Made by a program: the position numbers and the translations under genes. From Bacteroidia bacterium (GTDB lineage: Bacteria > Bacteroidota > Bacteroidia > Flavobacteriales > Flavobacteriaceae), in NCBI GenBank assembly GCA_030432635.1, contig JAUIMB010000002.1, positions 310,001-374,000 of the forward strand: DNA of 64,000 nt, in the 5' to 3' direction. Under the pieces are notes generated by a model, which saw nothing but the letters and a program-made list of their open reading frames with translations, was not told where the DNA came from and ran no database searches. Shown one piece after another: positions 1-10,621 of the stretch. Numbering within the stretch: position 1 is the first letter of the stretch; each line of letters opens with the position of its first letter.

Positions 1-114
1 CTCCAAGGCCAATTCAATCGCTTGTTTGGCAGTGATTAATTCTTGTGCATGTATTGCTATTCCAAAGAAAAACAACAAACATGACATATGGTATTTAATG
101 TGCATTGGCTTCAT
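1..114 (-). CDS. TolC-family outer membrane efflux protein, N-terminus only (gene runs off the left edge)
   Basis: Reverse-strand reading from ATG at 114: MKPMHIKYHMSCLLFFFGIAIHAQELITAKQAIELALE..., a signal peptide followed by a TolC-like start; lies directly downstream of the RND permease and overlaps its stop codon. Confidence 0.7.
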   Translation of the reverse strand, partial: MKPMHIKYHMSCLLFFFGIAIHAQELITAKQAIELALE

Positions 115-3100
115 TTTGTTCTTTTATAGCACGTTCGACTTCTTCTTTTGTTACAGGCTTATTCGTCCATAACCATTTTCCTTTTTGTTTAACACTGTTA
201 CTAAAGGATAAAAACAAAGGCAGTACCAACAAGGTCAAAATTGTGGCATAGGCTATTCCAAACGATATGGAAATTGCCATAGGCTTTAAAAACTGGGCTT
301 GTCTGCTCTTTTCCAAAAGTAAAGGAGCCAAGCCAGCGATGGTTGTTAGCGATGTTAAAAATATCGCTCTAAAACGCGATTTCCCAGCTTCGGAAATTGC
401 CTTATCAAATTTCATCCCTTCCCTTAAATTGGTATTAAACTTTCCTATAAGAACCAACCCATCATTTACCATAATACCAATAAGTGCAATGATTCCCAAT
501 AGCGACAACACATTCACCGAGAAATCCAAAAGCCAGTGTCCCCAAGCCACAGCTGTAAAACTAAATGGCACCAAAAGCAACAACAATAGTGGCTGGCTAT
601 AACTTCGGAAGGTAAATGCAATGGTGATGTAGATGAGTATCAAAATTGGAATTCCAGCTTTTTTAAGTGAACTTGACAGTTTGGAGGCTTCTCTATTCTG
701 ACCTTCAAAAGATGCTGAAATCGTTGGGTATTTGGATTGCAAATACGGAATGGTATTTAATCTAATATCATCCAAAATATCTGTGGCACTAGAGCTTGGA
801 TCTTTCATATCTGCAGAAATACGAATCTCTCTTTGTCCCTCCAAATGATTGATGGCTACATCACCTCTTTCTATGGAATACGAGGCAATGTCCTTTAAAT
901 TCACGCGCTCACCAGTAGGTGTTACGATTCTCATGTCATCCAAATCATTAATCGATGCTCGATTGCTTCTATCATAACGCACCCAAACCTTTATTTCATC
1001 TTGGCCACGTTGGAAACGTTGTGCCTGTGCTCCAAAAAATCCAGATCGCACTTGTGACATGACCGTCCTTAAATCTAAGCCCAAGAGATAAGCACTTTCC
1101 TTCAATTGCAACCGTATCTCCTTTATTCCTGCAGGATCATTATCCTCAATATCCTTGAGCAACGGGTTTTCAGACAATACTTGCTTTAGTTCTAGTTTGG
1201 CCGCTTTAAGCTCTTCAATATTGTTTCCCAATAATGCCACGGAAACCGGACTTCCACCAAAATTACCACCTGAACCAAAAATCAGGCGTTCTGTACCAAC
1301 CACTGGACCAACCAGTTCACGCAATCTATTCGCAACCAATGACGATTTAATCTCATCTGGGCGTTCTTCACCAGGCAACATATTGATGACCAATTGCGCA
1401 CTGGAACTACTGCTGATCGTTAGGATCGTATTTTCAAAAAGTTCCTTATCGGTTCCCTTTAAATATTTCTCGGTGAACTCTTTATTGACCAAAAAGGACT
1501 TCTCCTCGATCATTGATATGATAGAATCCGTTATCTTTTCATTCGTTCCATTGGGCATATCCAATTCTATGGACACACGATCACTTGCAATTGACGGAAA
1601 AATAGTCACACCAATAATGCCTCCACCTATCGACCCAAAGGTCAAAACCAGCAATGCTACAAAAACACCTAATGAGAACAATTTAAATTGTAATACAAAG
1701 CCCAAGACAGGTGCATAAACACGATCTCTCAAGTAACCCATGATACGATCTCCAAACGCATTGATTCCTCGCATTTTGGAAAAAAATTGCTTCATTCTTG
1801 AAGGGTTCTCTTCTGGTTCTTGCTTCCGCAATGCCTTTGAGTGCGCCAAATGCGCAGGCAGAATTATTAAGGCTTCGACCAATGACACTACTAAGGTTAA
1901 AATTACAATTACCGAAACCTCACTAAAAAACTCACCGATTCGACTGTCTAAAAACAGGAATAATGAAAATGCCAAAAGCGTGGTAGCAATTGCAGAGACC
2001 ACAGGCGGAATCACTTCCATGGTACCATCAATCGCAGCTTCAATTGGTGACTTCCCTTTTTCATAATGCTGGTAAATGTTTTCGGCAATTACAATACCGT
2101 CATCTACAAGAATACCGATAACGATAATCATTCCGAAGAGCGACAACACATTAATGGTCACGTCAAACTGACCTGCGAAGATGAACATTCCGAGAAAGGA
2201 AATTGGCAGCCCAAAAGCTACCCAAAATGCCAATCGCGTGTTGAGAAACAACGAAAGAAATGACAGTACCAGTATCATTCCGATAACTGCATTCTCGGTA
2301 AGTAGCTTGGTACGTTGTGTCAAGGTAATGGATAAATCCCTCACAACATCCAGCTTGATATTCTCATGCTTTTGATTGTAAATTTCAATATATGCCTTCA
2401 CCTTTTCAGCAGATGAAATCAGGTCTTCGTTATTTGTACTTGTAATTGAAATATTAACCGAAAGATCTTGATTGAAATAGGTGACATTGGGCGTTTCGGA
2501 AAAACGATCCCTTACAATGGCAACATCCTTGAGGCGAATAATCTTTCCATCAGGTTCGGCACGAATGACCAAGTTGGATAATTCGTCTCCGAAGTAAGAT
2601 CTGTTATTGGCACGAATGAGGTATTCTTCAGCATTGGTTTTGATATTTCCTCCTGTTACCAAAATATTTGAAGCACTAACCGCTTGAGACACTTCGGCAA
2701 AGGTTAAGTTATAAGCCAATAAGCTGGCTTCATTAAGCGCAATTTCGATTTCTTCATCAGGATAACCAGAAACTTCAACCTGTGAAATTCCGTCTATGGC
2801 ACGTAAATCGTTTTCTATTTGGCGACCTATTTGCTTTAGGGTTGCCAATGGCACATCTGTACCACTCAAAGCAAAAGATATGGTTTCCCTTACTGCTTCT
2901 TGCTTTGCGACGATCAAAGGTTCCATTCCCGTTGGAAAGGAAGGCACACGATCTACCGCATTCTTCACTTCCAGTAGCATGAAATCGATATTCTCACCTT
3001 TTTCTATTTCTACGGTAATGGTTCCACTATTTTCCCTGGAGGTAGACGTGACACGATCAATTCCCTTCAGCCCTTTGAGGTTATCTTCAATTTGAAGTAC

Positions 3101-3292
3101 GATACCTTCTTCGATCTCTTGCGGAGAAGCTCCAGGATAAGTGATGTTTATATTTATGATTTTAGAATCTACTAGCGGAAAAAACGACGACTTAAGAGAC
3201 CTATAGCCTAAAACACCAAAAATTAAAAACGCAATAATAAACACATTTACAGCAACGTGGTAACGAATAAAATAAGCCAATAACTTTCTCAT
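95..3292 (-). CDS. RND efflux transporter permease (AcrB/HAE1 family)
   Basis: 1065 aa with RND architecture (MRKLLAYFIRYHVAVNVFIIAFLIFGVLGY..., SYPGASPQEIEEGI-like region, repeated TM blocks); adjacent to an adaptor and a TolC-like gene. Confidence 0.95.
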   Translation of the reverse strand: MRKLLAYFIRYHVAVNVFIIAFLIFGVLGYRSLKSSFFPLVDSKIININITYPGASPQEIEEGIVLQIEDNLKGLKGIDRVTSTSRENSGTITVEIEKGENIDFMLLEVKNAVDRVPSFPTGMEPLIVAKQEAVRETISFALSGTDVPLATLKQIGRQIENDLRAIDGISQVEVSGYPDEEIEIALNEASLLAYNLTFAEVSQAVSASNILVTGGNIKTNAEEYLIRANNRSYFGDELSNLVIRAEPDGKIIRLKDVAIVRDRFSETPNVTYFNQDLSVNISITSTNNEDLISSAEKVKAYIEIYNQKHENIKLDVVRDLSITLTQRTKLLTENAVIGMILVLSFLSLFLNTRLAFWVAFGLPISFLGMFIFAGQFDVTINVLSLFGMIIVIGILVDDGIVIAENIYQHYEKGKSPIEAAIDGTMEVIPPVVSAIATTLLAFSLFLFLDSRIGEFFSEVSVIVILTLVVSLVEALIILPAHLAHSKALRKQEPEENPSRMKQFFSKMRGINAFGDRIMGYLRDRVYAPVLGFVLQFKLFSLGVFVALLVLTFGSIGGGIIGVTIFPSIASDRVSIELDMPNGTNEKITDSIISMIEEKSFLVNKEFTEKYLKGTDKELFENTILTISSSSSAQLVINMLPGEERPDEIKSSLVANRLRELVGPVVGTERLIFGSGGNFGGSPVSVALLGNNIEELKAAKLELKQVLSENPLLKDIEDNDPAGIKEIRLQLKESAYLLGLDLRTVMSQVRSGFFGAQAQRFQRGQDEIKVWVRYDRSNRASINDLDDMRIVTPTGERVNLKDIASYSIERGDVAINHLEGQREIRISADMKDPSSSATDILDDIRLNTIPYLQSKYPTISASFEGQNREASKLSSSLKKAGIPILILIYITIAFTFRSYSQPLLLLLLVPFSFTAVAWGHWLLDFSVNVLSLLGIIALIGIMVNDGLVLIGKFNTNLREGMKFDKAISEAGKSRFRAIFLTSLTTIAGLAPLLLEKSRQAQFLKPMAISISFGIAYATILTLLVLPLFLSFSNSVKQKGKWLWTNKPVTKEEVERAIKEQNEANAH

Positions 3293-3295
3293 TCC

Positions 3296-4456
3296 CTAGT
3301 CGTTTTGTGGTGTGGTTGAACCCGTTTCAGTAGTCTCCTGTTGTGCATTCTCCTGAAATGGCTTAACCAACATCCCAGCATAAGCACCTGGCACTGGTTT
3401 TGACAGTATGATCGATCCATCTCGCACACCTTTCAAAACAACTTTAGTTTCTGAAAAATACACAGGCTTTACATCTGTTACGTCCAACACACTATCCCTA
3501 ACGATATACACCTGTTCACTTTCCAACAAGAGGTTCCTATCGATTTCTATGGCATTGGTTTCTTCTTTGGCATTTAAATTCGCTTCAAGATAAAGCCCTT
3601 CTTTCAAATTATCATGCTTGACCTCCACAAAGGCTGTAATGGTTTGAGTTGTGGCATCGATACTACCATTTACTCGTGAGATAACACCAGAATATGTTTG
3701 AGTGTGTTCGAGGTTACTCAAAGTAACTTGTTCACCAACCTTCAAAAGATTGGCGTAAGTTTTACTTAATGCGACTTCCATTTCATAGACGGAAGGGTCT
3801 ATAAACTCCCCTAATTTTTGTCCGCTTCGAATCAACGAACCTTCGGTAACTAAAGCTTCCGTAAGAATTCCTGAAAACGGTGCTCTAATATGATATTTTA
3901 CTAAACGTTGCTCTAAATTTTTCACTGAATAATAACTCGACACAATGCCTCGGCCTGTAATGAAGTAATTTTCCTTTTCAGAACTCATGTCAGGTAATTT
4001 TGGTGTCGATTTATTTAAATCAAATCCGTTGAGATAGGATTGCCATTTCGGATAAATTTCTGGAAAATCCAGTCTTAAATCTGGCATAATTGCGGCAATA
4101 CTATTGTAGAGATTACTTTTGGCCGATTGTACACTTGCATAATATTCATCTGCATCAATTCGAATAAGCGTTTCACCTTGACCATAGGATTGGCCAGGTT
4201 TAAATAGTGTTTTTCCTGGTTTAAAAACACCTTGTACTTCAGCATACAATTCTACTCGTCTTTTAGCGACTAAGCTTCCATTGGCAGGAATGACTATTGG
4301 AACCGTTCCATTTTTAACGGTATCTACAAATACGGTTTTGACGACCTTAGCAGGAACTGGTTTAGGTTTTGTCTTATTAGCTATAAGCCTTTTAGCAAAA
4401 AAATAGGAACCTATAATGAGTAGAATTCCAATGATTGAAAGTATTAAATTGCGCAT
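3296..4456 (-). CDS. RND efflux periplasmic adaptor subunit (HlyD/MFP family)
   Basis: 386 aa, N-terminal TM, RAPFSGIL and GxxLI motifs typical of membrane fusion proteins; upstream of the RND permease. Confidence 0.93.
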   Translation of the reverse strand: MRNLILSIIGILLIIGSYFFAKRLIANKTKPKPVPAKVVKTVFVDTVKNGTVPIVIPANGSLVAKRRVELYAEVQGVFKPGKTLFKPGQSYGQGETLIRIDADEYYASVQSAKSNLYNSIAAIMPDLRLDFPEIYPKWQSYLNGFDLNKSTPKLPDMSSEKENYFITGRGIVSSYYSVKNLEQRLVKYHIRAPFSGILTEALVTEGSLIRSGQKLGEFIDPSVYEMEVALSKTYANLLKVGEQVTLSNLEHTQTYSGVISRVNGSIDATTQTITAFVEVKHDNLKEGLYLEANLNAKEETNAIEIDRNLLLESEQVYIVRDSVLDVTDVKPVYFSETKVVLKGVRDGSIILSKPVPGAYAGMLVKPFQENAQQETTETGSTTPQND

Positions 4457-4552
4457 GTGCCTAAGTTGTATGGTTAGTTAGACAACAAAAGTATCTGTAA
4501 GTTGGGTGCTCTGCTGTTAATTATTCCTTAAAAAACAACTTCACCTATAATA

Positions 4553-6460
4553 TTAGCTTAATGCCTCTAACTCCAAAGTTATCAATTCCCAATCAGACAT
4601 AAGCTTAGATAGCCTATCTTTTTTCAATTGATACTTATCGAAAAATGTTTTATCAGACACTGTTGCATCATAATTGGTAGCCAATTCAACATCATCGGCT
4701 TTGATTTCCTTTTCCAGTGTACTTATTTTAGCTTCAATATTGCTTAATTTATTCTGTAAGGATTTTTGTTTCTTTTGATCTTCATACGACTGTTTGTTTG
4801 ATGATTTCGATGTATCCTTAACCACAGTTCGTTTTTCAACTTCACGCAAATTGTCCACATTTCGTTGATCAAGGTAAAAATCAATATCTCCCAAGTACTC
4901 CTTTATTTTTTGATCTTTGAATTCGTAGACTTTATTGACCAAACCTTGAAGAAAGTCTCTATCATGGGAAACCAAAATCAATGTGCCTTCAAATTTTTTC
5001 AAGGCTTCCTTTAAGACATTCTTGGATTTGATATCCAGATGGTTTGTAGGTTCATCCATAACCAATACATTGAGCGGTTGCAACATAAGTTTTGCCAATG
5101 CCAATCTATTTCGTTCGCCTCCAGAAAGTACACGAACATACTTTTCAACGTCATCACCTCTAAACAAAAATGACCCTAAAATATCCCTTACTTTGGTTCT
5201 ATTCGTTTCGTTGGCAGCATCTATCATAGTATCCAGAACCGTCTTGCTGCCATCGAGATATTCTGCTTGGTTTTGGGCGAAATAACCGATTTGTACGTTA
5301 TGCCCTAATTTTAAATGACCTTGGTACTTAATCTCTCCTATAATTATTTTTGCCAAGGTCGATTTACCTTGGCCATTTTGGCCAACAAAAGCCGTCTTGC
5401 TATCGCGCTCAATCATCAAACTAACATCAGTTAAAACCTGATTTTCACCATACTTCTTTGACACGCTTTGGGCTTCTATCACCACTTTTCCTGGTGTGAT
5501 TGATACGGGAAAGTTCAAGGACATCACACTGTTGTCATCTTCGTCGACCTCGATGCGCTCCATGCGATCGAGCTTTTTTATCAGTGATTGCGCCATTGTT
5601 GCCTTACTGGCTTTAGCTCTGAACTTTTCGATTAGTTTTTCAGTATGCTCAATATGCTTTTGCTGGTTTTTTTGTGAAGCCAATTGCTGTTCTTTTATCT
5701 CATTTCTTAAGACTAAAAACTTTGAGTATGGCTTAGGATAGTCGTAAATTCTTCCGAGGGAAATTTCAATTGTTCGATTGGTGACGTTATCAAGAAACAT
5801 TTTATCATGTGAGACAATTACCACGACACCAGAATAGCTTTTTAAAAACCCTTCCAGCCAGATAATAGACTCGATGTCCAAATGGTTTGTAGGCTCATCA
5901 AGTAGTAAAACATCATTGTTTTGAAGTAATAATTTCGCCAATTCGATGCGCATGCGCCAACCACCAGAAAAGGTATCAGTGAGTTTATTAAAATCCTCAC
6001 GCTGAAAACCCAATCCTTGAAGTATTTTTTCGGTTTCCCCTTGGTAATTATAGCCACCATTTATTTCATATTGATGTTGAACCTCATTCAAGTCAACCAT
6101 CAACTGATGATAGCTCTCACTTTCGTAATCATTACGTTCGACCAATTGTGTATTGATACGCTCTAATTGTGCTTCTAATTCCTTTATTTTCACAAAAGCT
6201 TCATACGATTCCTCAAGAACGGTTCGTCCATAAACAAAATCGATATCCTGTTTTAGAAAACCAATACTCAAATTTTTATCTGCAGCTATTTGTCCCGAAT
6301 CAGGCTCAAGTTCCTTTGCTAATATTTTTAGCATTGTTGATTTCCCTGCACCATTTTTTCCAATAAGTCCTATGCGATCTCCAGGACTTAATTTAAAGGT
6401 AATATCCTCAAATAGAAATTCGCCTTGAAAAGCAATAGAAAGATTATGAATGTTGAGCAT
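4553..6460 (-). CDS. ABC-F family ATP-binding protein (Uup/YheS-like)
   Basis: 635 aa, two ATPase domains (GKNGAGKST, GQNGQGKST), two LSGGxRxRxxLA-type signatures, C-terminal coiled coil, no TM segments. Confidence 0.95.
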   Translation of the reverse strand: MLNIHNLSIAFQGEFLFEDITFKLSPGDRIGLIGKNGAGKSTMLKILAKELEPDSGQIAADKNLSIGFLKQDIDFVYGRTVLEESYEAFVKIKELEAQLERINTQLVERNDYESESYHQLMVDLNEVQHQYEINGGYNYQGETEKILQGLGFQREDFNKLTDTFSGGWRMRIELAKLLLQNNDVLLLDEPTNHLDIESIIWLEGFLKSYSGVVVIVSHDKMFLDNVTNRTIEISLGRIYDYPKPYSKFLVLRNEIKEQQLASQKNQQKHIEHTEKLIEKFRAKASKATMAQSLIKKLDRMERIEVDEDDNSVMSLNFPVSITPGKVVIEAQSVSKKYGENQVLTDVSLMIERDSKTAFVGQNGQGKSTLAKIIIGEIKYQGHLKLGHNVQIGYFAQNQAEYLDGSKTVLDTMIDAANETNRTKVRDILGSFLFRGDDVEKYVRVLSGGERNRLALAKLMLQPLNVLVMDEPTNHLDIKSKNVLKEALKKFEGTLILVSHDRDFLQGLVNKVYEFKDQKIKEYLGDIDFYLDQRNVDNLREVEKRTVVKDTSKSSNKQSYEDQKKQKSLQNKLSNIEAKISTLEKEIKADDVELATNYDATVSDKTFFDKYQLKKDRLSKLMSDWELITLELEALS

Positions 6461-6499
6461 TTGTGACTTTTGTTACAGTAAATCTATTTTATTAAACCT

Positions 6500-6507
6500 A
6501 TTTTTGT
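6500..6507 (+). promoter_or_regulatory. candidate -7 element (TATTTTTG) upstream of the DUF983 gene
   Basis: Matches the Bacteroidota TAnnTTTG consensus, 39 nt upstream of the ATG. Confidence 0.4.
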
Positions 6508-6545
6508 AGTGCTATTATCATCGCAAAAGTAAGCAAATTTGAATC

Positions 6546-6926
6546 ATGTTAAAAGGCACAAAAATTTACAGTATTTTCACAGGAGCATGTCCAAAATGCC
6601 ATCAAGAATCAATGTATGAGACAAAAAACCCGTATGTCTTGAGTGATGTTTTAAAGATCAAAGACAACTGTTCTAAATGCGGCACACGCTACCGTATTGA
6701 ACCTTCTTTTTTTTACGGCTCAATGTATGTAAGCTATGCTGTTGGTATTGCTTTTGCAACGGCTGCTTTTTTTATTAGCTATTTATTTTTGGGTTCTAGT
6801 CTTACTACGGCTTTTGTTGCCATTGTGGCAACACTCATCGTATGTGGTCCAATTATAATGCGTTTATCACGAAATATTTGGATCAATTTGTTCATGAATT
6901 ACGATAAGAATTTAGTTAAAAAGTAA
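6546..6926 (+). CDS. DUF983 family protein (zinc-ribbon-like N-terminus plus two TM helices)
   Basis: CPKCHQ...CSKCGTRYRIEPSFFYGSMYVSYAVG is characteristic of DUF983. Confidence 0.85.
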   Translation: MLKGTKIYSIFTGACPKCHQESMYETKNPYVLSDVLKIKDNCSKCGTRYRIEPSFFYGSMYVSYAVGIAFATAAFFISYLFLGSSLTTAFVAIVATLIVCGPIIMRLSRNIWINLFMNYDKNLVKK

Positions 6927-6932
6927 ATTCAT

Positions 6933-7979
6933 CTACGAACTAAATCTGCTAATATCAATTTCATTGTCTAAGGCTGTTCCTTTTTCAATATGATTGAACA
7001 ATTGTTGCGCAACAAAATGTGATAGCATCACACCTCGAGTTCCGAGACCGTTAAGAATGTGCATGTACTTATATTCTTTATGAGTACCAACCAATGGCCG
7101 ACGATCTTTGGTTGTAGGTCGAATTCCGGCAACTTGAGTTACCACTTCAAAATTGCAATTGATAATAGCTTTCACTTTATCGACAAGTTCTGTTTTAGCC
7201 TCCTGGGTGATATTATGGGTTTTATCATCCCATTCGTAGGTGGCACCTATCCAATACAATGACTTACCTACTGGTACAATAAATACAGAAGATTTCAGTA
7301 TGACATCCAATTTCAAATCTGGAGCTTTTATCGTAAGCATTTCACCCTTGGTACCATTAAGCGGAAGATTATTGAAGTAAGGGTTTTGTCGTAGTCCAAA
7401 TCCCTCTGCGAATACCATATGTTTCGCTGTAAACTCTTTGTATCTTACATTATGTTTTTCCAAGACCAGTTCTTTATACTGAAATGCTTCAGAAACAAGC
7501 TGTTTTTTCTCAATAAGATAGTCGCTATATTTTGCAACGAGTTGCGTTGAATCTATTCGGCCTGTGTGTAACACTTTTCCATAGCCAAGATTGGCATTGA
7601 TATATGGATTGTCATTTTTAATCAATTCTGGCGATAAAAAATCACATAAAACGGGTTTATCCGATGCCACTGTCCATTCGTTTTGTTCCTCTATGGAAGC
7701 AAATTTTCGATAAATTGGTAATTTATGATTGAGTTTAACTTGAAGTAGCTGTTCAAGCTCACCATACTTTGGCAGTGCATGCTCTAAAAGGAATTTAGCT
7801 TTCCAAACTTTAGTAAAGCGTTTTAAAATTACTGGATTATAAAGACCTGCAGCTACACGAGAAGACTGTTGGGATTGATTATCGAATACAACAAAAGTCT
7901 TATTTGCCTTTCGCAATTGCTCACAAAATGCAATTCCAGCCAATCCTGATCCAACCACAATATAATCTAGAGTCTTCAT
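6933..7979 (-). CDS. FAD-dependent oxidoreductase (DAO family)
   Basis: N-terminal dinucleotide-binding motif VVGSGLAGIAFCEQL; C-terminal AGIRPTTKDRRPLVG and GLGTRGVMLSH typical of DAO proteins. ORF track starts at 7988; Met at 7979 is preferred. Confidence 0.85.
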   Translation of the reverse strand: MKTLDYIVVGSGLAGIAFCEQLRKANKTFVVFDNQSQQSSRVAAGLYNPVILKRFTKVWKAKFLLEHALPKYGELEQLLQVKLNHKLPIYRKFASIEEQNEWTVASDKPVLCDFLSPELIKNDNPYINANLGYGKVLHTGRIDSTQLVAKYSDYLIEKKQLVSEAFQYKELVLEKHNVRYKEFTAKHMVFAEGFGLRQNPYFNNLPLNGTKGEMLTIKAPDLKLDVILKSSVFIVPVGKSLYWIGATYEWDDKTHNITQEAKTELVDKVKAIINCNFEVVTQVAGIRPTTKDRRPLVGTHKEYKYMHILNGLGTRGVMLSHFVAQQLFNHIEKGTALDNEIDISRFSS

Positions 7980-8001
7980 GATGTGCAAAAGTAATGCAAA
8001 T

Positions 8002-8037
8002 AAAAAACGCTTACCTAAATAAGGTAAGCGTTTTTTT
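8002..8037 (-). terminator. Rho-independent terminator at the end of the gldKLMN operon
   Basis: aaaaaacgcttacc-taaataa-ggtaagcgttttttt: long perfect stem flanked by A and T runs. Confidence 0.85.
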
Positions 8038-8055
8038 ATTATTTAAATGCAATAC

Positions 8056-8955
8056 TTAGTAAGACCACATATCTTGTTCGAAGTTACGAATCTTATCTTT
8101 GATACGATCAGATTCCAATAATTGCATCAACGCGTTGTCTGCAATATATTCCTTTACTTCCCTATCACCATATACATTTTCTTCCTTGTACATGTAACCA
8201 TTAAAACGTCTGGAATTCAACAAATGATCAAAAGTGATTGGCATGGCGCTATTTTTATTGTTAAACGCTTTACCTTCATGCAATACTTGTCTTGCTTCAG
8301 GGAAAAACACCCAAAACAAGGCATTAGGCACTTTGTTGGTTTCATCTTCAGAATCGATAAAGTTAATATCTGGAGCTGCAGGTGCAATTCCAAGAACTCT
8401 ATATTTTAATTCTCCATGACGCTTATCAAAATACCAAAGTCCTTTGATCAAGTAAGCACTGATATCAAACGCTTCAATATTTCTGGTTCTGATATATTCA
8501 GGATCCACATAGCCATCAGCATTTAATTGGTCGTATCCAATATCTAAAGTATCCACTTTAGTTGTGATGTCTTTGAGTTCCTTCATGGTTCTCTTTTCAG
8601 TAAAATAAGAATCATTATAAACATTTTGGATTCTACCATTTCTTACACCTGCAATCAATGTATGATACAATGAGCGTCTTTCCTTTCCGATATTATTGGT
8701 ATCTACTGGGAAATACAATGGAAAATTAACACGTTCATCAAGAACTATCTTTTCCCATGTCATTTTAGAAAACAGGATATCTCTATCATCAACATAACCG
8801 TACTCCAATGGCTTGTCGTTATCCAATGCCATCTGTGCTTCAGTCTTTTTACCAATTTCTTCTGGTGCCTTGGCATTCAAAAGGTTTGCCTGCGCAAGTC
8901 CGCTAGAGGAAAATCCTACGATGGCAATGATTGATAATAAATATTTATAATTCAT
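8056..8955 (-). CDS. gldN: Gliding motility / type IX secretion protein GldN
   Basis: 299 aa with signal peptide; last gene of the gldKLMN order; GldN-like sequence (DDRDILFSKMTWEKIVLDERVNFPLYFP). Confidence 0.93.
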   Translation of the reverse strand: MNYKYLLSIIAIVGFSSSGLAQANLLNAKAPEEIGKKTEAQMALDNDKPLEYGYVDDRDILFSKMTWEKIVLDERVNFPLYFPVDTNNIGKERRSLYHTLIAGVRNGRIQNVYNDSYFTEKRTMKELKDITTKVDTLDIGYDQLNADGYVDPEYIRTRNIEAFDISAYLIKGLWYFDKRHGELKYRVLGIAPAAPDINFIDSEDETNKVPNALFWVFFPEARQVLHEGKAFNNKNSAMPITFDHLLNSRRFNGYMYKEENVYGDREVKEYIADNALMQLLESDRIKDKIRNFEQDMWSY

Positions 8956-8998
8956 CTTTTTAAATTTAATTTGGGTTAATCAATAAATAGGTTGATTA

Positions 8999-10570
8999 TT
9001 AGTTCGCCAACTCAATTACAGCTGGAGTTGCAGGTTTGATAACTGGTCCTGAACTTTTTGATTTGATATCAAAGATTTGAACCGTCGCACCACGTTTTGC
9101 TTTACGTAAAGCAGATTTAGCAGCTCCATTAAGTCTATTACCTGAACAAGTCACGGATGGCTGTCCTGGCACTTTAAATTTAAAGCTCGTTACGGTAAGC
9201 GGTAAATCAAAGTCAAAATCTTCAAGAACTGCAGATACTTTACCAATCTCCACATTGTTTCTTGGTAATTTACCATCGCTTTGTCCGACAATCATACCAG
9301 TTGGTTTTGGAATATCCTTAATTCTAAATGTTTTTCTATCGCTTACTGCAGAACCATCATCAAGTGTTCCTGTTACATTGATAGTAACTTCACGTCCTGA
9401 TGTTGGTACCATTACATATTTTCCAGCTCCACCTTTAGGCTTTAATCCAACAGCAGAAGCTCTTACTTTATTGTCAGGAATTCCTGCAAATGAAATGGTC
9501 ATAGGGTTTTCAACACCTCTATAAACAACATTCATCTTGTCTGCTGAAATCGTAGCCGAATTTGGTCTTGGTACTACAACATATTTTCCAGAAAAATTGA
9601 TCGGTAGTTCCTCGCCTTTCTCTAGGAAAGTAAATTGACCATCTATATCATGTTCTCCTACGTTTCCAACTGTAAACTCGATTCGAGCAGCACCTGTAGA
9701 ATCTACAGCACCTTCTCTGTTCATGTCCAATTCGGTATCGCCTACTTTTAGTTTTGTAGGTGTAACATTTGCATATTTTCCTAAAACTACAGATCCAGTA
9801 AATTTCTCACCAGCAAAAAACGCATTCTTATCTGGTATCACGATAGCTGTATAGTTCTTTAAAGATGTTGCTTCATCTACAGTATTTCCTAAGAATACAT
9901 TGTAAAGGTTAGCTTCGGTAGCTTTGATGTCATTTTGCATTGCTGTTAGCTTTGTGTATGACGCTACTGCAGGGAATCCTTTAAAGTTGTAATCTAACCA
10001 ACTTTGGGATTGACCATCTTTATTTTTAACTTCAGAAGTACTAAATCGACGATCTAAAGTTTCTTTAGCAGGATTGTAAGCTACGTCCTCACCAAGTACA
10101 TCTCTAACATCTGTTTTGTATTTCTCAATACGAGCTACAAAAGCTTGACCTTCTTTGGTTAAACGGTCTCCTGTAAACCAAAACTCGTCTAAGGCATCTC
10201 CCTTATCCATTTGTTCTGCAGGCAATCCACCTTCTTCCTTGTAAAGATCCATGTAGTTACCCTTCTCAAGGATCATTCTTTTCTGTCCTTCGAGATAGGT
10301 AAAGAAGTCATTGGAAATCGAGCTAATTTTCTGAGCATTGTTAAACGCAACACCAAAATCCTTTGGTTTCTCTTCAGCTTGCTTTTCTAAACCTTTTAAT
10401 AATGTTGTATTTGAATTTACTGCTAATTCGTTAGCACTTTCAAATTTAGTATTAAACAGGCTAAACGCTGATAATATTTCTTTACTTGTTGTCATTGCAA
10501 TCATTGCAATAAAAACCAAGTACATCAAGTTAATCATTTTCTGCCTTGCAGATAATTTTCCTCCTGCCAT
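8999..10570 (-). CDS. gldM: Gliding motility / type IX secretion protein GldM
   Basis: 523 aa; MAGGKLSARQKMINLMYLVFIAMIAMTTSKEILSAF is the GldM N-terminus; between GldL and GldN. Confidence 0.97.
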   Translation of the reverse strand: MAGGKLSARQKMINLMYLVFIAMIAMTTSKEILSAFSLFNTKFESANELAVNSNTTLLKGLEKQAEEKPKDFGVAFNNAQKISSISNDFFTYLEGQKRMILEKGNYMDLYKEEGGLPAEQMDKGDALDEFWFTGDRLTKEGQAFVARIEKYKTDVRDVLGEDVAYNPAKETLDRRFSTSEVKNKDGQSQSWLDYNFKGFPAVASYTKLTAMQNDIKATEANLYNVFLGNTVDEATSLKNYTAIVIPDKNAFFAGEKFTGSVVLGKYANVTPTKLKVGDTELDMNREGAVDSTGAARIEFTVGNVGEHDIDGQFTFLEKGEELPINFSGKYVVVPRPNSATISADKMNVVYRGVENPMTISFAGIPDNKVRASAVGLKPKGGAGKYVMVPTSGREVTINVTGTLDDGSAVSDRKTFRIKDIPKPTGMIVGQSDGKLPRNNVEIGKVSAVLEDFDFDLPLTVTSFKFKVPGQPSVTCSGNRLNGAAKSALRKAKRGATVQIFDIKSKSSGPVIKPATPAVIELAN

Positions 10571-10621
10571 GTCTAATTAGTTTTTTTAGTTGTTAATAAT
10601 TAAATATAATATAAAGACTAA

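Noticed and set aside
1155-1718. 187-aa plus-strand ORF inside the RND permease
   Set aside because: Entirely antisense to a well-supported 1065-aa gene; low-complexity Ser/Asn/Pro-rich translation typical of a shadow ORF.
1740-2375. Series of 64-108 aa plus-strand ORFs in the RND permease
   Set aside because: Antisense shadow ORFs without recognisable features.
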